The notes: a model not told the origin generated them from the letters alone. Positions 50,912-59,841 are shown, counted from the stretch's first letter. The stretch is DNA of 64,000 bases from Nioella aestuarii (GCF_050896395.1 NZ_JBPBBA010000012.1:1-64000); one strand, 5' to 3'. Numbers and translations: made by a program.

Positions 50912-51206
50912 GGGTTGTGCGGTCAATAGCCGCTTTGAGCCCAACCTTGACGTTGCCGACGCGGAATCAAGGCCGAAGGCCGCCGCGCATCGCCGACGCG
51001 CCCCAACGCGGAGGCGATTTGGCTGATGCAGGTGCGCTGCAGTGAAGTTGCTCGGATTTGGCTGACATAAACTGCCTGCTTCCAAGTCCGGATCGCCCCC
51101 GGCGCGCGACGTCGATGCGCGGCTTATCTCCGGACCGGCACCGATGTAGTCGTCCGTACTGCGGACGCCGGCTGGCATCCGCATGATCTCTCGTGGCCGG
51201 TGCCGA
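50912..51206. other. Gene-free stretch after the duplicated marR end
   Basis: About 295 bp with no credible gene. It holds several short GC-rich blocks that look like intergenic repeat material, including AAGGCCGAAGGCC and the tract CGCGCATCGCCGACGCGCCC near 50975-51005. No transposase remnant or terminal inverted repeats were found. It separates the accessory gene from the convergent DUF2189-type gene. Confidence 0.4.
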
Positions 51207-52004
51207 TCACGCCTCCACCGGTGACACGGCCCGCCGATAGAGATGCCAGGTGGTGTGACCAAGGATCGGCAGGGTGAAGATCAGCCCCAGAAACGCGGGA
51301 ACCAGCGACAGCACAATAGTTACCGAAATGATCGCGGCCCAGGTGAGCATGGTGACCGGATTTTCCGTGACGACACGGACCGACGTGATCATGGCGGTCA
51401 CGAAATCAAGCTCTCGGTCCAGCAGCATGGGCATGGCAATGACCGTCACGGAAAACAGGCCCGCCGACAGGCCCGCACCGACAACCGTTCCAATGGCAAG
51501 GAAGGTCCAGCCCTCTGGCGTGAAAAACACCGTGTTCAGGAACCCGTCGAAATCCGAGAAAGAGGCATCCTGCAGGATGAGCGCCAGCCAAAGCCGGATC
51601 TGGTAAACCCACACCCAGAAGATGAACAGGGTGGTGAAGGCCATCCAGCCCAGTTCCCGTTTCCGCTGATTGGCCATGACAGTCAGGATGTCAGACCAGC
51701 CGAAGCTTTCCCCCGCCTGCATCCGGCGGGACATTTCATAGAGTCCGGCGGCGGCGAAGGGGGCGACCAGTGGAAAGCCGACAGCGGCGGGAATGACCAT
51801 CCAGATTTTGCCGAGCCAGACGAGCGCCCAGATGAAGAGAATCCCGAACAAAGCGTAGAAAAGGCCGAAAAAGCCGCTCATGACCGGTCGCGCCAGAAAG
51901 TCGGAAAACCCAGCTTTTAGGGACGCGGTGATATCTTCCTTGGTCACCTTGTTGACTGCGAGCGTGGCCGGTTGGCGTGGGGCCTCTGTGGTCTTGGATG
52001 GCAT
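51207..52004 (-). CDS. DUF2189-type integral membrane protein
   Basis: The start at 52004 follows GGGAGGAG; the open frame upstream is unrelated. The 265-aa protein has about six membrane helices (residues 45-250) in two groups, with the family opening VNKVTKEDITASLKAGFSDF and the motif FPLVAPFAAAGLYEMSRR, both typical of DUF2189. Function unknown; members lie in the inner membrane. It is on the opposite strand to the marR/Imm11 cassette and the same strand as ubiG, 226 bp away. Confidence 0.85.
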   Translation of the reverse strand: MPSKTTEAPRQPATLAVNKVTKEDITASLKAGFSDFLARPVMSGFFGLFYALFGILFIWALVWLGKIWMVIPAAVGFPLVAPFAAAGLYEMSRRMQAGESFGWSDILTVMANQRKRELGWMAFTTLFIFWVWVYQIRLWLALILQDASFSDFDGFLNTVFFTPEGWTFLAIGTVVGAGLSAGLFSVTVIAMPMLLDRELDFVTAMITSVRVVTENPVTMLTWAAIISVTIVLSLVPAFLGLIFTLPILGHTTWHLYRRAVSPVEA

Positions 52005-52230
52005 GGCATACTCCTCCCAAAGCATGGCGCCGGGATGATCTCTTGACCAACGGATCTGGTGATGGTGGAGACATCCCCCCTCTGCCGGAAAGTCTGCAAC
52101 AGGTGGGGCATTTGGGCAAGGCGTGTGAATTGCCACCACTTTTCTCGTCGGTGGTATCGCTTTGGCGCTAGGTTTTAGTCAGACTGGTCCACATGCTCTG
52201 ACGCTGGAAGCCCCGATCGGGGAGCGGGAC

Positions 52231-52980
52231 CTACCGCTTCACGCTCGCCGTCACGTAGTTCACGCTCAGGTCGCGGTCTGAGATGGACCAGCGCCAGCTG
52301 ATGGGGTTGAAGACGAAGCCCTTGCGGTCGACCGGGTCCAGCCCCGCCGTTTCGATCAGGGCAAACAGCTCCTCCGGCGTGATGAATTTCTGCCACTCAT
52401 GCGTGCCTTTAGGCAGCCAGCGCATCACGTATTCCGCCCCGACGATGGCCAGTGCAAAGCTTTTCGGGTTCCGGTTGATCGTAGAACAGATCATGATCCC
52501 GCCCGGTTTCAGTAGCTGCTGGCAGGCGGTCAGGTAGGCCTGCGGGTCGGCGACATGTTCGACCACTTCCATGTTCAGGACCACGTCAAACTGTTCTCCC
52601 GCCTCTGCCAGCGCCTCGGCGGTCGTGTGGCGATAGTCGATCTCCAGCCCCGATTGTTCTGCATGAACGCGCGCCACGGGAATGTTCCGCTCCGCCGCAT
52701 CGGCCCCCACCACAGTGGCCCCAAGCCGCGCCATGGGTTCCGACAACAACCCGCCGCCGCAGCCGATATCCAGAAGGCGCAGACCGTAGAACGGCTTTTC
52801 ATCGCGCAGGTCACGGCCGAATTCAGCGGCAATTTGGGTGGTGATATAGTCCAGCCGGATCGGGTTCATCATATGCAGGGGTGCGAACTTGCCCTTCGGA
52901 TCCCACCATTCCGCCGCCATAGCCTCGAACTTGGCGATTTCGGCGTCATCAACAGTATTCGCAGCGCTGTTCATGGACAT
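52231..52980 (-). CDS. ubiG: Ubiquinone biosynthesis O-methyltransferase
   Basis: UbiG carries out both O-methylations of the ubiquinone ring. The 249-aa protein has the family start (AEIAKFEAMAAEWWDPKGKF), the SAM motif LLDIGCGGGLLSEPMARLGA, the post-I motif GADAAERNI and the ending TINRNPKSFALAIVGAEYV and THEWQKFITPEEL. Divergent from pip. Confidence 0.96.
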   Translation of the reverse strand: MSMNSAANTVDDAEIAKFEAMAAEWWDPKGKFAPLHMMNPIRLDYITTQIAAEFGRDLRDEKPFYGLRLLDIGCGGGLLSEPMARLGATVVGADAAERNIPVARVHAEQSGLEIDYRHTTAEALAEAGEQFDVVLNMEVVEHVADPQAYLTACQQLLKPGGIMICSTINRNPKSFALAIVGAEYVMRWLPKGTHEWQKFITPEELFALIETAGLDPVDRKGFVFNPISWRWSISDRDLSVNYVTASVKR

Positions 52981-53046
52981 CCCCTTCCGTTCTTGTCATC
53001 GTGGCAGGCATAGCGGACCCGCCCCATCGATCTATATAGGGGATAC

Positions 53047-54036
53047 ATGGATAAATTCTCCGGCCAAAAGCGCGCAGGCGCCTATCTGCACCCGCCGATC
53101 GACCCGTTCGATCAACGGATGCTGGATGTGGGCGACGGGCACCAGATCTATGTCGAACAATGCGGCAACCCCGAGGGTGCGCCGGTTGTGGTGCTGCATG
53201 GTGGCCCCGGTGGCGGATGCAGCCCTGCGATGCGCCGCTATTTCGACCCAGAGGTGTTTCGCGTCATCCTGTTCGATCAGCGCGGCTGTGGCCGGTCGCG
53301 GCCCCATGCCTCGACCCAAGACAACACAACATGGCATCTGGTGGCCGATATCGAGCGGATCCGGGCGACGCTTGGCATCGACAGATGGGCCGTCTTTGGC
53401 GGTAGCTGGGGTGCCACTTTGGCCCTGGTCTATGCGGAAACCCGTCCTGAACGGGCGGCCTTTCTGGCGTTGCGGGGGGTCTTTTTGTCGACGCAGCGGG
53501 AATTGGACTGGTTCTATGGCGGCGGTGCGGGGCAGTTCTGGCCGGAACAATGGGCGCGGTTTTCGGCCCTGATCCCCGAGGATGAGCGCGGCGACATGAT
53601 CGCGGCCTATAACCGGCGGCTCTTTTCCGGCGATCTGATGGTCGAGACCCGCCATGCCCGCGCCTGGTCGGCCTGGGAAAACGCGCTGGCCTCGGTTGAA
53701 AGCGATGGCAACCCCGGAGAGGCCCCGGCAGATTACGCCCGCGCCTTTGCCCGGTTGGAGAACCACTATTTCGTCAACAAGGGCTTCTTGCAGGAAGATG
53801 GCCAGATCCTGCGCGACCTGCCGAAGATCGCCCATATCCCCGGTGTGATCGTTCAGGGTCGCTATGACATGATCTGCCCGCCCCGGTCCGCCCATGATCT
53901 GGCGCAGGGCTGGCGGTCGGGTCGGCTGCACATGGTCCGCGCGGCGGGTCATGCCCTATCGGAACCAGGTATCAGTTTCGAGCTGGTGCGGGTGATGAAG
54001 CAGGTTGGCCAGAACCGCGGGAAATATGGGCTGTAG
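53047..54036 (+). CDS. pip: Proline iminopeptidase
   Basis: An alpha/beta hydrolase that cleaves N-terminal proline from peptides. At 329 aa it has the family's full length: HGGPGGGCSP oxyanion region, DQRGCGRSRPHA, the nucleophile elbow GGSWGATLALVYA with Ser120, Asp in GRYDMICPP and His in AAGHALSEP. The PARG-like gene begins 9 nt downstream. Confidence 0.95.
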   Translation: MDKFSGQKRAGAYLHPPIDPFDQRMLDVGDGHQIYVEQCGNPEGAPVVVLHGGPGGGCSPAMRRYFDPEVFRVILFDQRGCGRSRPHASTQDNTTWHLVADIERIRATLGIDRWAVFGGSWGATLALVYAETRPERAAFLALRGVFLSTQRELDWFYGGGAGQFWPEQWARFSALIPEDERGDMIAAYNRRLFSGDLMVETRHARAWSAWENALASVESDGNPGEAPADYARAFARLENHYFVNKGFLQEDGQILRDLPKIAHIPGVIVQGRYDMICPPRSAHDLAQGWRSGRLHMVRAAGHALSEPGISFELVRVMKQVGQNRGKYGL

Positions 54037-54045
54037 GGCCGTGTG

Positions 54046-54873
54046 ATGGCCTCTCGCGATCACTACCGGTCTATTGCTAGGGCCAATTCAGAGGCGTTTG
54101 ACCTTGGTCTATACGAGGCCGTGGACGGCACGATTGTCGATATTGCCGAAACCCTCAAGACGGCAGCGAGACGCACGCAACTGGTTGACCGACCGCCCCT
54201 GCTGCCAGACCCGCTTCCGCAATACACAACACGCATGACCCTGTCGGTTGAGGATACGCTGTCCGGTCTGGAGTGTGTCACAGCAGAGATTGCATCGCCG
54301 GTCTGCGGTCTTAACTTTGCGTCGGCGCGTAGCCCGGGCGGGGGGTATCTGCGGGGCGGCAGCGCGCAGGAGGAATCGCTGTGCCGGGCAACCACGCTTT
54401 ATCCGGCGATTGCAGCGCAAGAGGGCTTCTACAAGGCGAACAAAGCCTGGCCCAATGCGATCTATTCCGATGCGATGCTTTATTCACCTGACGTGCTGGT
54501 CATCCGCGACCGCCATGAACTGCTGCGCCCGGACCCATTTCCGGTTGGGATCGTGACCGCTGCGGCGCCAAACAAGAAGGCGCTGATCGAGGCGGGGATG
54601 GAGGCGAAGCTGGGACAGGAGGTGGACCTGGCGCTGTCGCGCCGGGTGGACTGCATTCTTCGGATTGCCCTGGCGCAAGGCCACAGGGCCATCGTGCTTG
54701 GGGCCTGGGGTTGCGGGGTCTTCGGCAATGACGCGGATCAGGTTGCCGGGCTGTTCGCAGATGCGCTGTCGGGCCCGTTCAGGGGCTGCTTCGAACGGGT
54801 GCATTTCGCGGTGCCGGGTGACGAAAACGACAAGACCCTGATCGCCTTCCGCCGCCATTTCGCAAGCCGATGA
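54046..54873 (+). CDS. Microbial PARG-like protein (TIGR02452 family)
   Basis: The ATG at 54046 follows the pip stop by 9 nt; a GTG one codon earlier is possible. The 275-aa protein contains the poly(ADP-ribose) glycohydrolase signature GGG(x7)QEE: Gly98-Gly100 and Gln108-Glu110 in SPGGGYLRGGSAQEESL. The surrounding macrodomain-like segments include LNFASARSPGGG, LYSPDVLVIRDR and LGAWGCGVFGNDADQVA. Bacterial members hydrolyse poly(ADP-ribose); the natural substrate in most bacteria is unclear. Cotranscription with pip is likely from the spacing. Confidence 0.87.
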   Translation: MASRDHYRSIARANSEAFDLGLYEAVDGTIVDIAETLKTAARRTQLVDRPPLLPDPLPQYTTRMTLSVEDTLSGLECVTAEIASPVCGLNFASARSPGGGYLRGGSAQEESLCRATTLYPAIAAQEGFYKANKAWPNAIYSDAMLYSPDVLVIRDRHELLRPDPFPVGIVTAAAPNKKALIEAGMEAKLGQEVDLALSRRVDCILRIALAQGHRAIVLGAWGCGVFGNDADQVAGLFADALSGPFRGCFERVHFAVPGDENDKTLIAFRRHFASR

Positions 54874-54885
54874 CCTGACCGGCGA

Positions 54886-55251
54886 TCAGTCGAACTGGAC
54901 AAGCGCCGCTTCGAACGGCTCGTCGCTGATCACCGCAGTATGGTGCCCCTTTCCGTGGGTGTCCTCCATCCGCCAGACATCACCCTTGCCAATCACGCGC
55001 GCCTCACCATCGCTGGCGGTCACCCGTACCGCGCCGCCAAGGCAGAACAGCGTCTGTCGCTTGGGGGTGGGATGGATGGGTTCGTTCCAGCCCGGATCGA
55101 GCCGCAGGAAGACAGTGGTCTTGGCTGCTTCCGCCTCGGAAACGAAAATCGCCTTGGCGGGCGGTGCAAAGGTCCGCTCCTCCAGCGGCACTTCGACCTT
55201 GCGCCAGTGGCTTTCGCCATCAGCGCTGGCGTAGAGATGGTGATAGTGCAT
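54886..55251 (-). CDS. Cupin-domain protein (121 aa)
   Basis: The start at 55251 (MHYHHLYASADGESHW) has GGGG upstream; the frame continues far upstream without homologous-looking sequence. A single cupin barrel is seen: PGWNEPIHPTPKRQTLFCLGG as motif 1 and MEDTHGKGHHTAV as the motif 2 histidine region. A metal-binding or sensing role is likely, substrate unknown. It follows the YdcZ-type gene by 14 nt on the same strand. Confidence 0.8.
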   Translation of the reverse strand: MHYHHLYASADGESHWRKVEVPLEERTFAPPAKAIFVSEAEAAKTTVFLRLDPGWNEPIHPTPKRQTLFCLGGAVRVTASDGEARVIGKGDVWRMEDTHGKGHHTAVISDEPFEAALVQFD

Positions 55252-55265
55252 GTCGTTTTCCCCAA

Positions 55266-55709
55266 TCAGCGGAAGGTCACCAGATAGACGCCGCCGATCA
55301 CCAGCACAGCGCCAAGTACTTTGCCCATGGTCAGGTCGCTCGCGGGCACCCCGAACAGGCCGAAATAGCCGAAGACCAGACCGGCCAACACTTGCCCCGA
55401 TACCAGCAATACGAAGAAGGCCCCAATCCCGATGCGCGGGATAAGAAAGCTGGATCCAATGATCATGCCCGCGCTCATCACCCCGGCGGTAAGTAGCCAC
55501 AAGGGCAGGGTTCCGATGCTGCGGAATTGTTCCATCCGGCTTCCGCTGGCGACGGCGATGATGACCGAGGAGATCAGGGCAATGGCGAAGAAGGGCACGT
55601 TCGCCATAGGACCCGATCCAAGGATGCGTGCAGTCTGGGTGATCATCGGCAGGTAGATCGAGATGATCGCGCCCATCAGAAGTGACAGGGCAATGAGATG
55701 TATGGACAT
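55266..55709 (-). CDS. DMT-superfamily YdcZ-type membrane protein (DUF606)
   Basis: A 147-aa protein with five predicted helices, the size of the half-length YdcZ/DUF606 branch of the drug/metabolite transporters. The family's GQVLAGLVFGYFGLFG and the final GKVLGAVLVIGGVYLV helix are present. Half-length members usually dimerise to make a full exporter. Substrate unknown. Its divergent neighbour is the GDPD gene at 55921; the shared 211-bp gap holds an FNR-type box. Confidence 0.85.
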   Translation of the reverse strand: MSIHLIALSLLMGAIISIYLPMITQTARILGSGPMANVPFFAIALISSVIIAVASGSRMEQFRSIGTLPLWLLTAGVMSAGMIIGSSFLIPRIGIGAFFVLLVSGQVLAGLVFGYFGLFGVPASDLTMGKVLGAVLVIGGVYLVTFR

Positions 55710-55821
55710 GTTTTTTCCTCTCCGACCATGATCCTATTGGCAGGCTAGTGGAACATAGGCGGCCCTTTCCATGTTTTGTTGCGGCCGATGCCCAGAAACA
55801 CCCGGTCCACCCCGCCGCGTT

Positions 55822-55870
55822 TTGATCAGGATCAACGCCGATCCGTGGATGTGGCCTAGATTGGGTTTCA
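55822..55870 (+). promoter_or_regulatory. FNR/FixK-type promoter upstream of the GDPD gene
   Basis: TTGATCAGGATCAA at 55822-55835 is a perfect FNR/FixK box (TTGAT-N4-ATCAA). TAGATT at 55857-55862 fits a -10 hexamer with the box centred at about -41.5 from a start near 55870, the class II activator geometry. The transcript would lead into the GDPD gene at 55921. This implies induction under low oxygen; the regulator is inferred. Confidence 0.62.
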
Positions 55871-55920
55871 GGGTTTTGCGGGGCCGTTGCCCCTTTCCTG
55901 GCATCAACTAGGGGGCCGAT

Positions 55921-56814
55921 ATGATCCGAGTCTTGTTGGCAGCGCTGCTCATTCTTCCACATATCTGTCTTGCACAGATCAGCATCGAAGATCGCCTTGC
56001 TGATGGTCAGACTCCGATGATCATCGCCCACCGTGCGCTTGGCGGCGATTTCCCCGAGAACTCACTTGCGGGGATCAGGTATGCCATTGAACGAGGCATA
56101 GACGCGGTGGAAATCGACGTTCAGATCACTGCCGATGGTCAGTATATCGTTTTCCATGATCCCACCTTGAATCGGATGACAAATGTCGAGTCCGTGTTCG
56201 AGGTCGGTCCACCCGCTGGCCCAACTCGTGAACAAAGGGGCGGCAGGGATTTCGTCGCAGATTACACGCTGGAGGAAATTCAGCGCCTGCGATTGCTCGA
56301 AAACGGCGTTCCCGGTGACCATCCAATCCCGACGCTTCGGGAAGCGCTGGATCTGATTGAGGGGCGGTTGTTGGTTATCCTCGATCTCAAGGCGTCGGAT
56401 CTCGGCGGGTTTCCCGCGCATTTGGAAGGGCGCGACACGCGACAGTTTCTTGTCTTTAGCTCCGACCCCGAGATCATGCTGGAAATGGCCGAGGCAACCG
56501 GCGCCGGGATTTATGCGTCTCTTCGACGATCAAGGAGCTTGGAGTCCGGCGATGCCTTCGCGAACCTAGAGACCCAAGCTGGCATTCTTGGACCGCATCT
56601 ATCGCTGGCCAGCACGGAGTCCCGACAGGTCACACCGGAACTTCTGGCGAGGGCGGTCGAGCTTGGCGTGGGCATCAGCGTTTTGGGCACCGGGCGCGAA
56701 GATTTTTACCTGGGCGAAGGGGATCTGTCCGTATGGCAGGACACTCTGCAAAACGGTGCCGTCGCGTTCATGACAAGCTTTCCTGATGAGGTGCTCCAGC
56801 TATTGGATCGCTAG
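55921..56814 (+). CDS. Periplasmic glycerophosphodiester phosphodiesterase (GDPD)
   Basis: A signal peptide (residues 1-18, ending CLAQ) and a GDPD TIM barrel. The general acid/base and metal residues are visible: His37/Arg38 (AHRALGG), Glu46-Asn47 (PENS), Glu64/Asp66 (VEIDV), His79/Asp80 (VFHD). It would hydrolyse glycerophosphodiesters to glycerol-3-phosphate in the periplasm. At 297 aa it is normal size. Its last 47 nt overlap the end of the convergent dnaE2 gene. An FNR-type promoter lies upstream. Confidence 0.88.
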   Translation: MIRVLLAALLILPHICLAQISIEDRLADGQTPMIIAHRALGGDFPENSLAGIRYAIERGIDAVEIDVQITADGQYIVFHDPTLNRMTNVESVFEVGPPAGPTREQRGGRDFVADYTLEEIQRLRLLENGVPGDHPIPTLREALDLIEGRLLVILDLKASDLGGFPAHLEGRDTRQFLVFSSDPEIMLEMAEATGAGIYASLRRSRSLESGDAFANLETQAGILGPHLSLASTESRQVTPELLARAVELGVGISVLGTGREDFYLGEGDLSVWQDTLQNGAVAFMTSFPDEVLQLLDR

Positions 56815-59731
56815 ATGCCGTTGCCGGTGGCGCGTCTAGCCCCGGGCTCAACAAATGCCGGATCAGAGCCACCGGGTGGCTGCGCAGAGTCAGGCGCATG
56901 GACACGTAATCCTCGACCACCTGTTCGCCCTCGGTCATCTCGGGCAGCGTTACCTCCGGTTCCTCGATCGCCTCGCCATCCATGTCGCCGGTAAATAGCG
57001 GCAGGGGTTCGGCGGGCAGCAGCGCCTTGGCAGCCCACAGCGCCTCTCGCCGCGAAAGCCCGATCCCGGCGAAGGCATCAGCCTCTGCCAACACGGCCAA
57101 AGCACGGGCAGACAGACCGGCGCGGCGCCAGACATCCTCGACCGCCGGATAGCCATTGCCGCGCGCCACAACCAGCCAGCGGGCGTCCTCCTCGCGCATT
57201 GACCGGATCTGCCGAAACCCAAGCCGCAGCGCCAAGCCGCCCCGCCCGTCGGGTTCCATCACATTGTCCCAATAGCTTTTGTTGATATCGACGGGCCGGA
57301 TTTGCACCCCATGTTCGCGGGCGTCGCGCACGATCTGGGCCGGGGCATAAAACCCCATGGGCTGCGAGTTCAGCAACGCGCAGGCGAAGATGCCGGGGTG
57401 GTGGCGCTTGATCCAGCTGGAGGCATAGACCAGCAACGCGAAACTGGCCGCATGGCTTTCGGGAAAGCCGTAACTGCCGAACCCCTCGATTTGCGAGAAA
57501 CAGCGCGCGGCAAAATCTTCATCATAGCCCTTGGCCAGCATCCCTTTCATGAACAACCCGCGAAATTCGCTGACATTGCCGTGCTTCTTGAACGTCGCCA
57601 GAGACCGCCGCAGCCGGTCTGCCTGATCGGGGGTAAAGCCCGCGCCGATAATGGCGATCTGCATCGCCTGTTCCTGAAACAGCGGCACACCGAGCGTCTT
57701 GCCAAGCACCGCGCCCAATTCGTCTGAGGGGAAACTGACCTGTTCCTCGCCGTTTCTGCGCCGGATGAACGGATGCACCATGTCGCCCTGAATGGGGCCT
57801 GGGCGGATGATGGCGACCTGAATGACAAGGTCATAGAAGCAGCGCGGGCGCATCCGGGGCAGGAAGTTCATCTGCGCCCGGCTTTCCACCTGAAAGACAC
57901 CCAAGCTGTCGGCCTTGCACAGCATGTCATAAACCGCCGGATCCTCTGGCGGCAGGGTGGCAAGGGTATAGTCGGTCTGGTGGTGGCGCTGGATCAGATC
58001 AAACGCCTTGCGGATGCAGGTCAGCATCCCAAGCGCCAGAATATCGACCTTGAGAATGCCAAGCGCGTCGATATCGTCCTTGTCCCAGCAGATGACGGTG
58101 CGGTCCTCCATCGTGGCGTTCTCGATCGGCACCAGTTCATCCAGCCGCCCCTCGGTCACGATGAAGCCGCCGACATGCTGGCTGAGGTGCCGGGGAAAGC
58201 CCTGAATCTCGCGCACCAGCGCCATGGTCTGGCGCAGGCGCGGTTCAGTGGGGTCGAGGCCAAGTTCGCGGATACGGGTGTCGGCCATGTCGCGGCTGCT
58301 GCCCCAACCCCAGATCTGGGAACTGAGCGCGCCGAGGATGTCCTCGCTGAGGCCCATGGCGCGGCCCACCTCGCGCACCGCCCGCTTGCCCCGGTAGTGG
58401 ATCACCGTGGCACAGAGCCCGGCGCGGTGGCGGCCGTAGCGTTCGTAGATGTGCTGGATCACCTCTTCGCGCCGCTCATGTTCGAAATCCACGTCGATAT
58501 CGGGGGGCTCATCCCGCGCCTCGCTGACGAAGCGTTCGAACACCATGGTGCCCACTTCGGGGGAAACGCTGGTCACGCCAAGACAGTAGCAGGTGATGGA
58601 ATTAGCCGCCGAACCGCGCCCCTGGCACAGGATGCCGCGCGACCGGGCGAAGGCCACGATGTCATGAACGGTCAGGAAATAGGGCTCGTATCCCAGCTTT
58701 GCGATAAGCCGCAGCTCATGTTCCAACATCTTCACCGCCCGGTCAGGCGCGCCGGACGGGTAGCGCCACTGCAGCCCCTGCCGCGCCAACCGTTCCAGCC
58801 TTTGCGACGCGGTTTCCCCGCCGCTGATCTCGGACGGGTATTCATAGCGAAGCGAGCCGATATCGAACGTGCAGCGCGCGGCGATATCAAGGGTGCGATC
58901 CACAGCGTCCTCAAAGCCTGCGAAAATCCGGCGTATCTCGGCCTCGCCCCGCAGGCGCTGTTCGGCATTGGCCTGCGCCCTGGTGCCGAGGTCTTCCACC
59001 TTCAACCCAAGCCGGATGCAGGTCAGCACATCAGTCAGCCTGCGTCGGGCCCCGTGATGCATGATCGGCGCGGCGGAAGCCATGGGGGAGATACCCAGTT
59101 GCCCCGCCAGCCGGGTGAACCGCTGAAACCGCAGCCGGTCATGCCCGTCATAGGCGGGGGCCATCAGAAGATGACAGGCAGGGCCAAGGCGGCGCGTCAC
59201 CTGTTTCGCCCGTTGCCACCAATCGCCCGCGCCGCGCGGATGGGACAGGATGTCTGGTGGGCCGTGGAGGAGCAGCTCCAACCCTTCGGAAAAATCCAGG
59301 AGGTCGGACAGGCCCAGATCGCAGTTGCCCTTCGTGGTCCGCAACCGCCCGGCAGACAGCATCCGGCACAGGTTGGCCCATCCACGCCGGTCGCGGGGCA
59401 GGGCGGTCAGCGTCAGACCCTCTCGCAGGATCAGCTTCGTGGCGGGCAACAGGCGCGGCAGGTGATAGATTGGTGCGCGGGGTGGATCGGGCAGATATGC
59501 GGGTTTGGGCGGACCGATCGGATCCTGGTCCGCCTGCTGCCGTTCGGCGATCTGACGCTTGATCTCTTTCAGCTCCGACCAGGCACGGACGATTCCCGCG
59601 ACCGAGTTTTCATCGGCAATGGCGATGGCCTCCAACCCAAGCAACGCCGCCCGGCGCGCGTAGTCCTCGGGATGGGACCCGCCGGTCAGGAAGGTGAAGT
59701 TGGAGGTGATGGAGAGCTCGGCGAATCCCAT
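56768..59731 (-). CDS. dnaE2: Error-prone DNA polymerase DnaE2, C-terminally shortened
   Basis: Start chosen at the ATG at 59731 (MGFAELSITSNFTFLTGGSHPEDY, family-like); a GTG at 59752 sits inside the LexA-like box. At 987 aa the PHP domain (residues 1-260) and polymerase core are present, with DEPPDIDVDFEHERREEVIQ supplying catalytic Asp residues and RPGPIQGDMVHPFIRRR. The protein stops at LTLRSHPVALIRHLLSPGLD plus about 20 residues; the usual C-terminal OB-fold region of roughly 80-110 residues is missing, and the final codons are antisense to GDPD. No imuA/imuB genes are adjacent, so mutagenic function is doubtful. Confidence 0.88.
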   Translation of the reverse strand: MGFAELSITSNFTFLTGGSHPEDYARRAALLGLEAIAIADENSVAGIVRAWSELKEIKRQIAERQQADQDPIGPPKPAYLPDPPRAPIYHLPRLLPATKLILREGLTLTALPRDRRGWANLCRMLSAGRLRTTKGNCDLGLSDLLDFSEGLELLLHGPPDILSHPRGAGDWWQRAKQVTRRLGPACHLLMAPAYDGHDRLRFQRFTRLAGQLGISPMASAAPIMHHGARRRLTDVLTCIRLGLKVEDLGTRAQANAEQRLRGEAEIRRIFAGFEDAVDRTLDIAARCTFDIGSLRYEYPSEISGGETASQRLERLARQGLQWRYPSGAPDRAVKMLEHELRLIAKLGYEPYFLTVHDIVAFARSRGILCQGRGSAANSITCYCLGVTSVSPEVGTMVFERFVSEARDEPPDIDVDFEHERREEVIQHIYERYGRHRAGLCATVIHYRGKRAVREVGRAMGLSEDILGALSSQIWGWGSSRDMADTRIRELGLDPTEPRLRQTMALVREIQGFPRHLSQHVGGFIVTEGRLDELVPIENATMEDRTVICWDKDDIDALGILKVDILALGMLTCIRKAFDLIQRHHQTDYTLATLPPEDPAVYDMLCKADSLGVFQVESRAQMNFLPRMRPRCFYDLVIQVAIIRPGPIQGDMVHPFIRRRNGEEQVSFPSDELGAVLGKTLGVPLFQEQAMQIAIIGAGFTPDQADRLRRSLATFKKHGNVSEFRGLFMKGMLAKGYDEDFAARCFSQIEGFGSYGFPESHAASFALLVYASSWIKRHHPGIFACALLNSQPMGFYAPAQIVRDAREHGVQIRPVDINKSYWDNVMEPDGRGGLALRLGFRQIRSMREEDARWLVVARGNGYPAVEDVWRRAGLSARALAVLAEADAFAGIGLSRREALWAAKALLPAEPLPLFTGDMDGEAIEEPEVTLPEMTEGEQVVEDYVSMRLTLRSHPVALIRHLLSPGLDAPPATASSDPIAGAPHQESLS

Positions 59732-59746
59732 GGTGTTAACCAATAT

Positions 59747-59761
59747 ATTCACCTTTTGTTC
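59747..59761 (-). promoter_or_regulatory. LexA-type SOS box candidate upstream of dnaE2
   Basis: Read on the minus strand GAACAAAAGGTGAAT is GAAC-N7-GAAT, one base from the alphaproteobacterial LexA consensus GAAC-N7-GAAC (GTTC-N7-GTTC on the other strand). It lies 16-30 bp before the ATG at 59731. dnaE2 is a classic SOS gene, so LexA control is expected. The single mismatch keeps this tentative. Confidence 0.55.
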
Positions 59762-59841
59762 TCATTTGGAGTCCCGGAATGACGGGTTTTCCATCTGCCT
59801 TTGGATGCGAGGATCAATGAAACCTCACCGGCGGGCGGCAA

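Noticed and set aside
54886..56031. Upstream extension of the cupin frame to 381 codons
   Set aside because: The extra residues run antisense-like through the YdcZ-type gene and into the GDPD gene; the cupin starts naturally at 55251.
57773..59782. Long open frame (669 codons) on the + strand opposite dnaE2
   Set aside because: It is the antisense shadow of a well-conserved polymerase in GC-rich DNA; its sequence has no family features and no ribosome-binding site.
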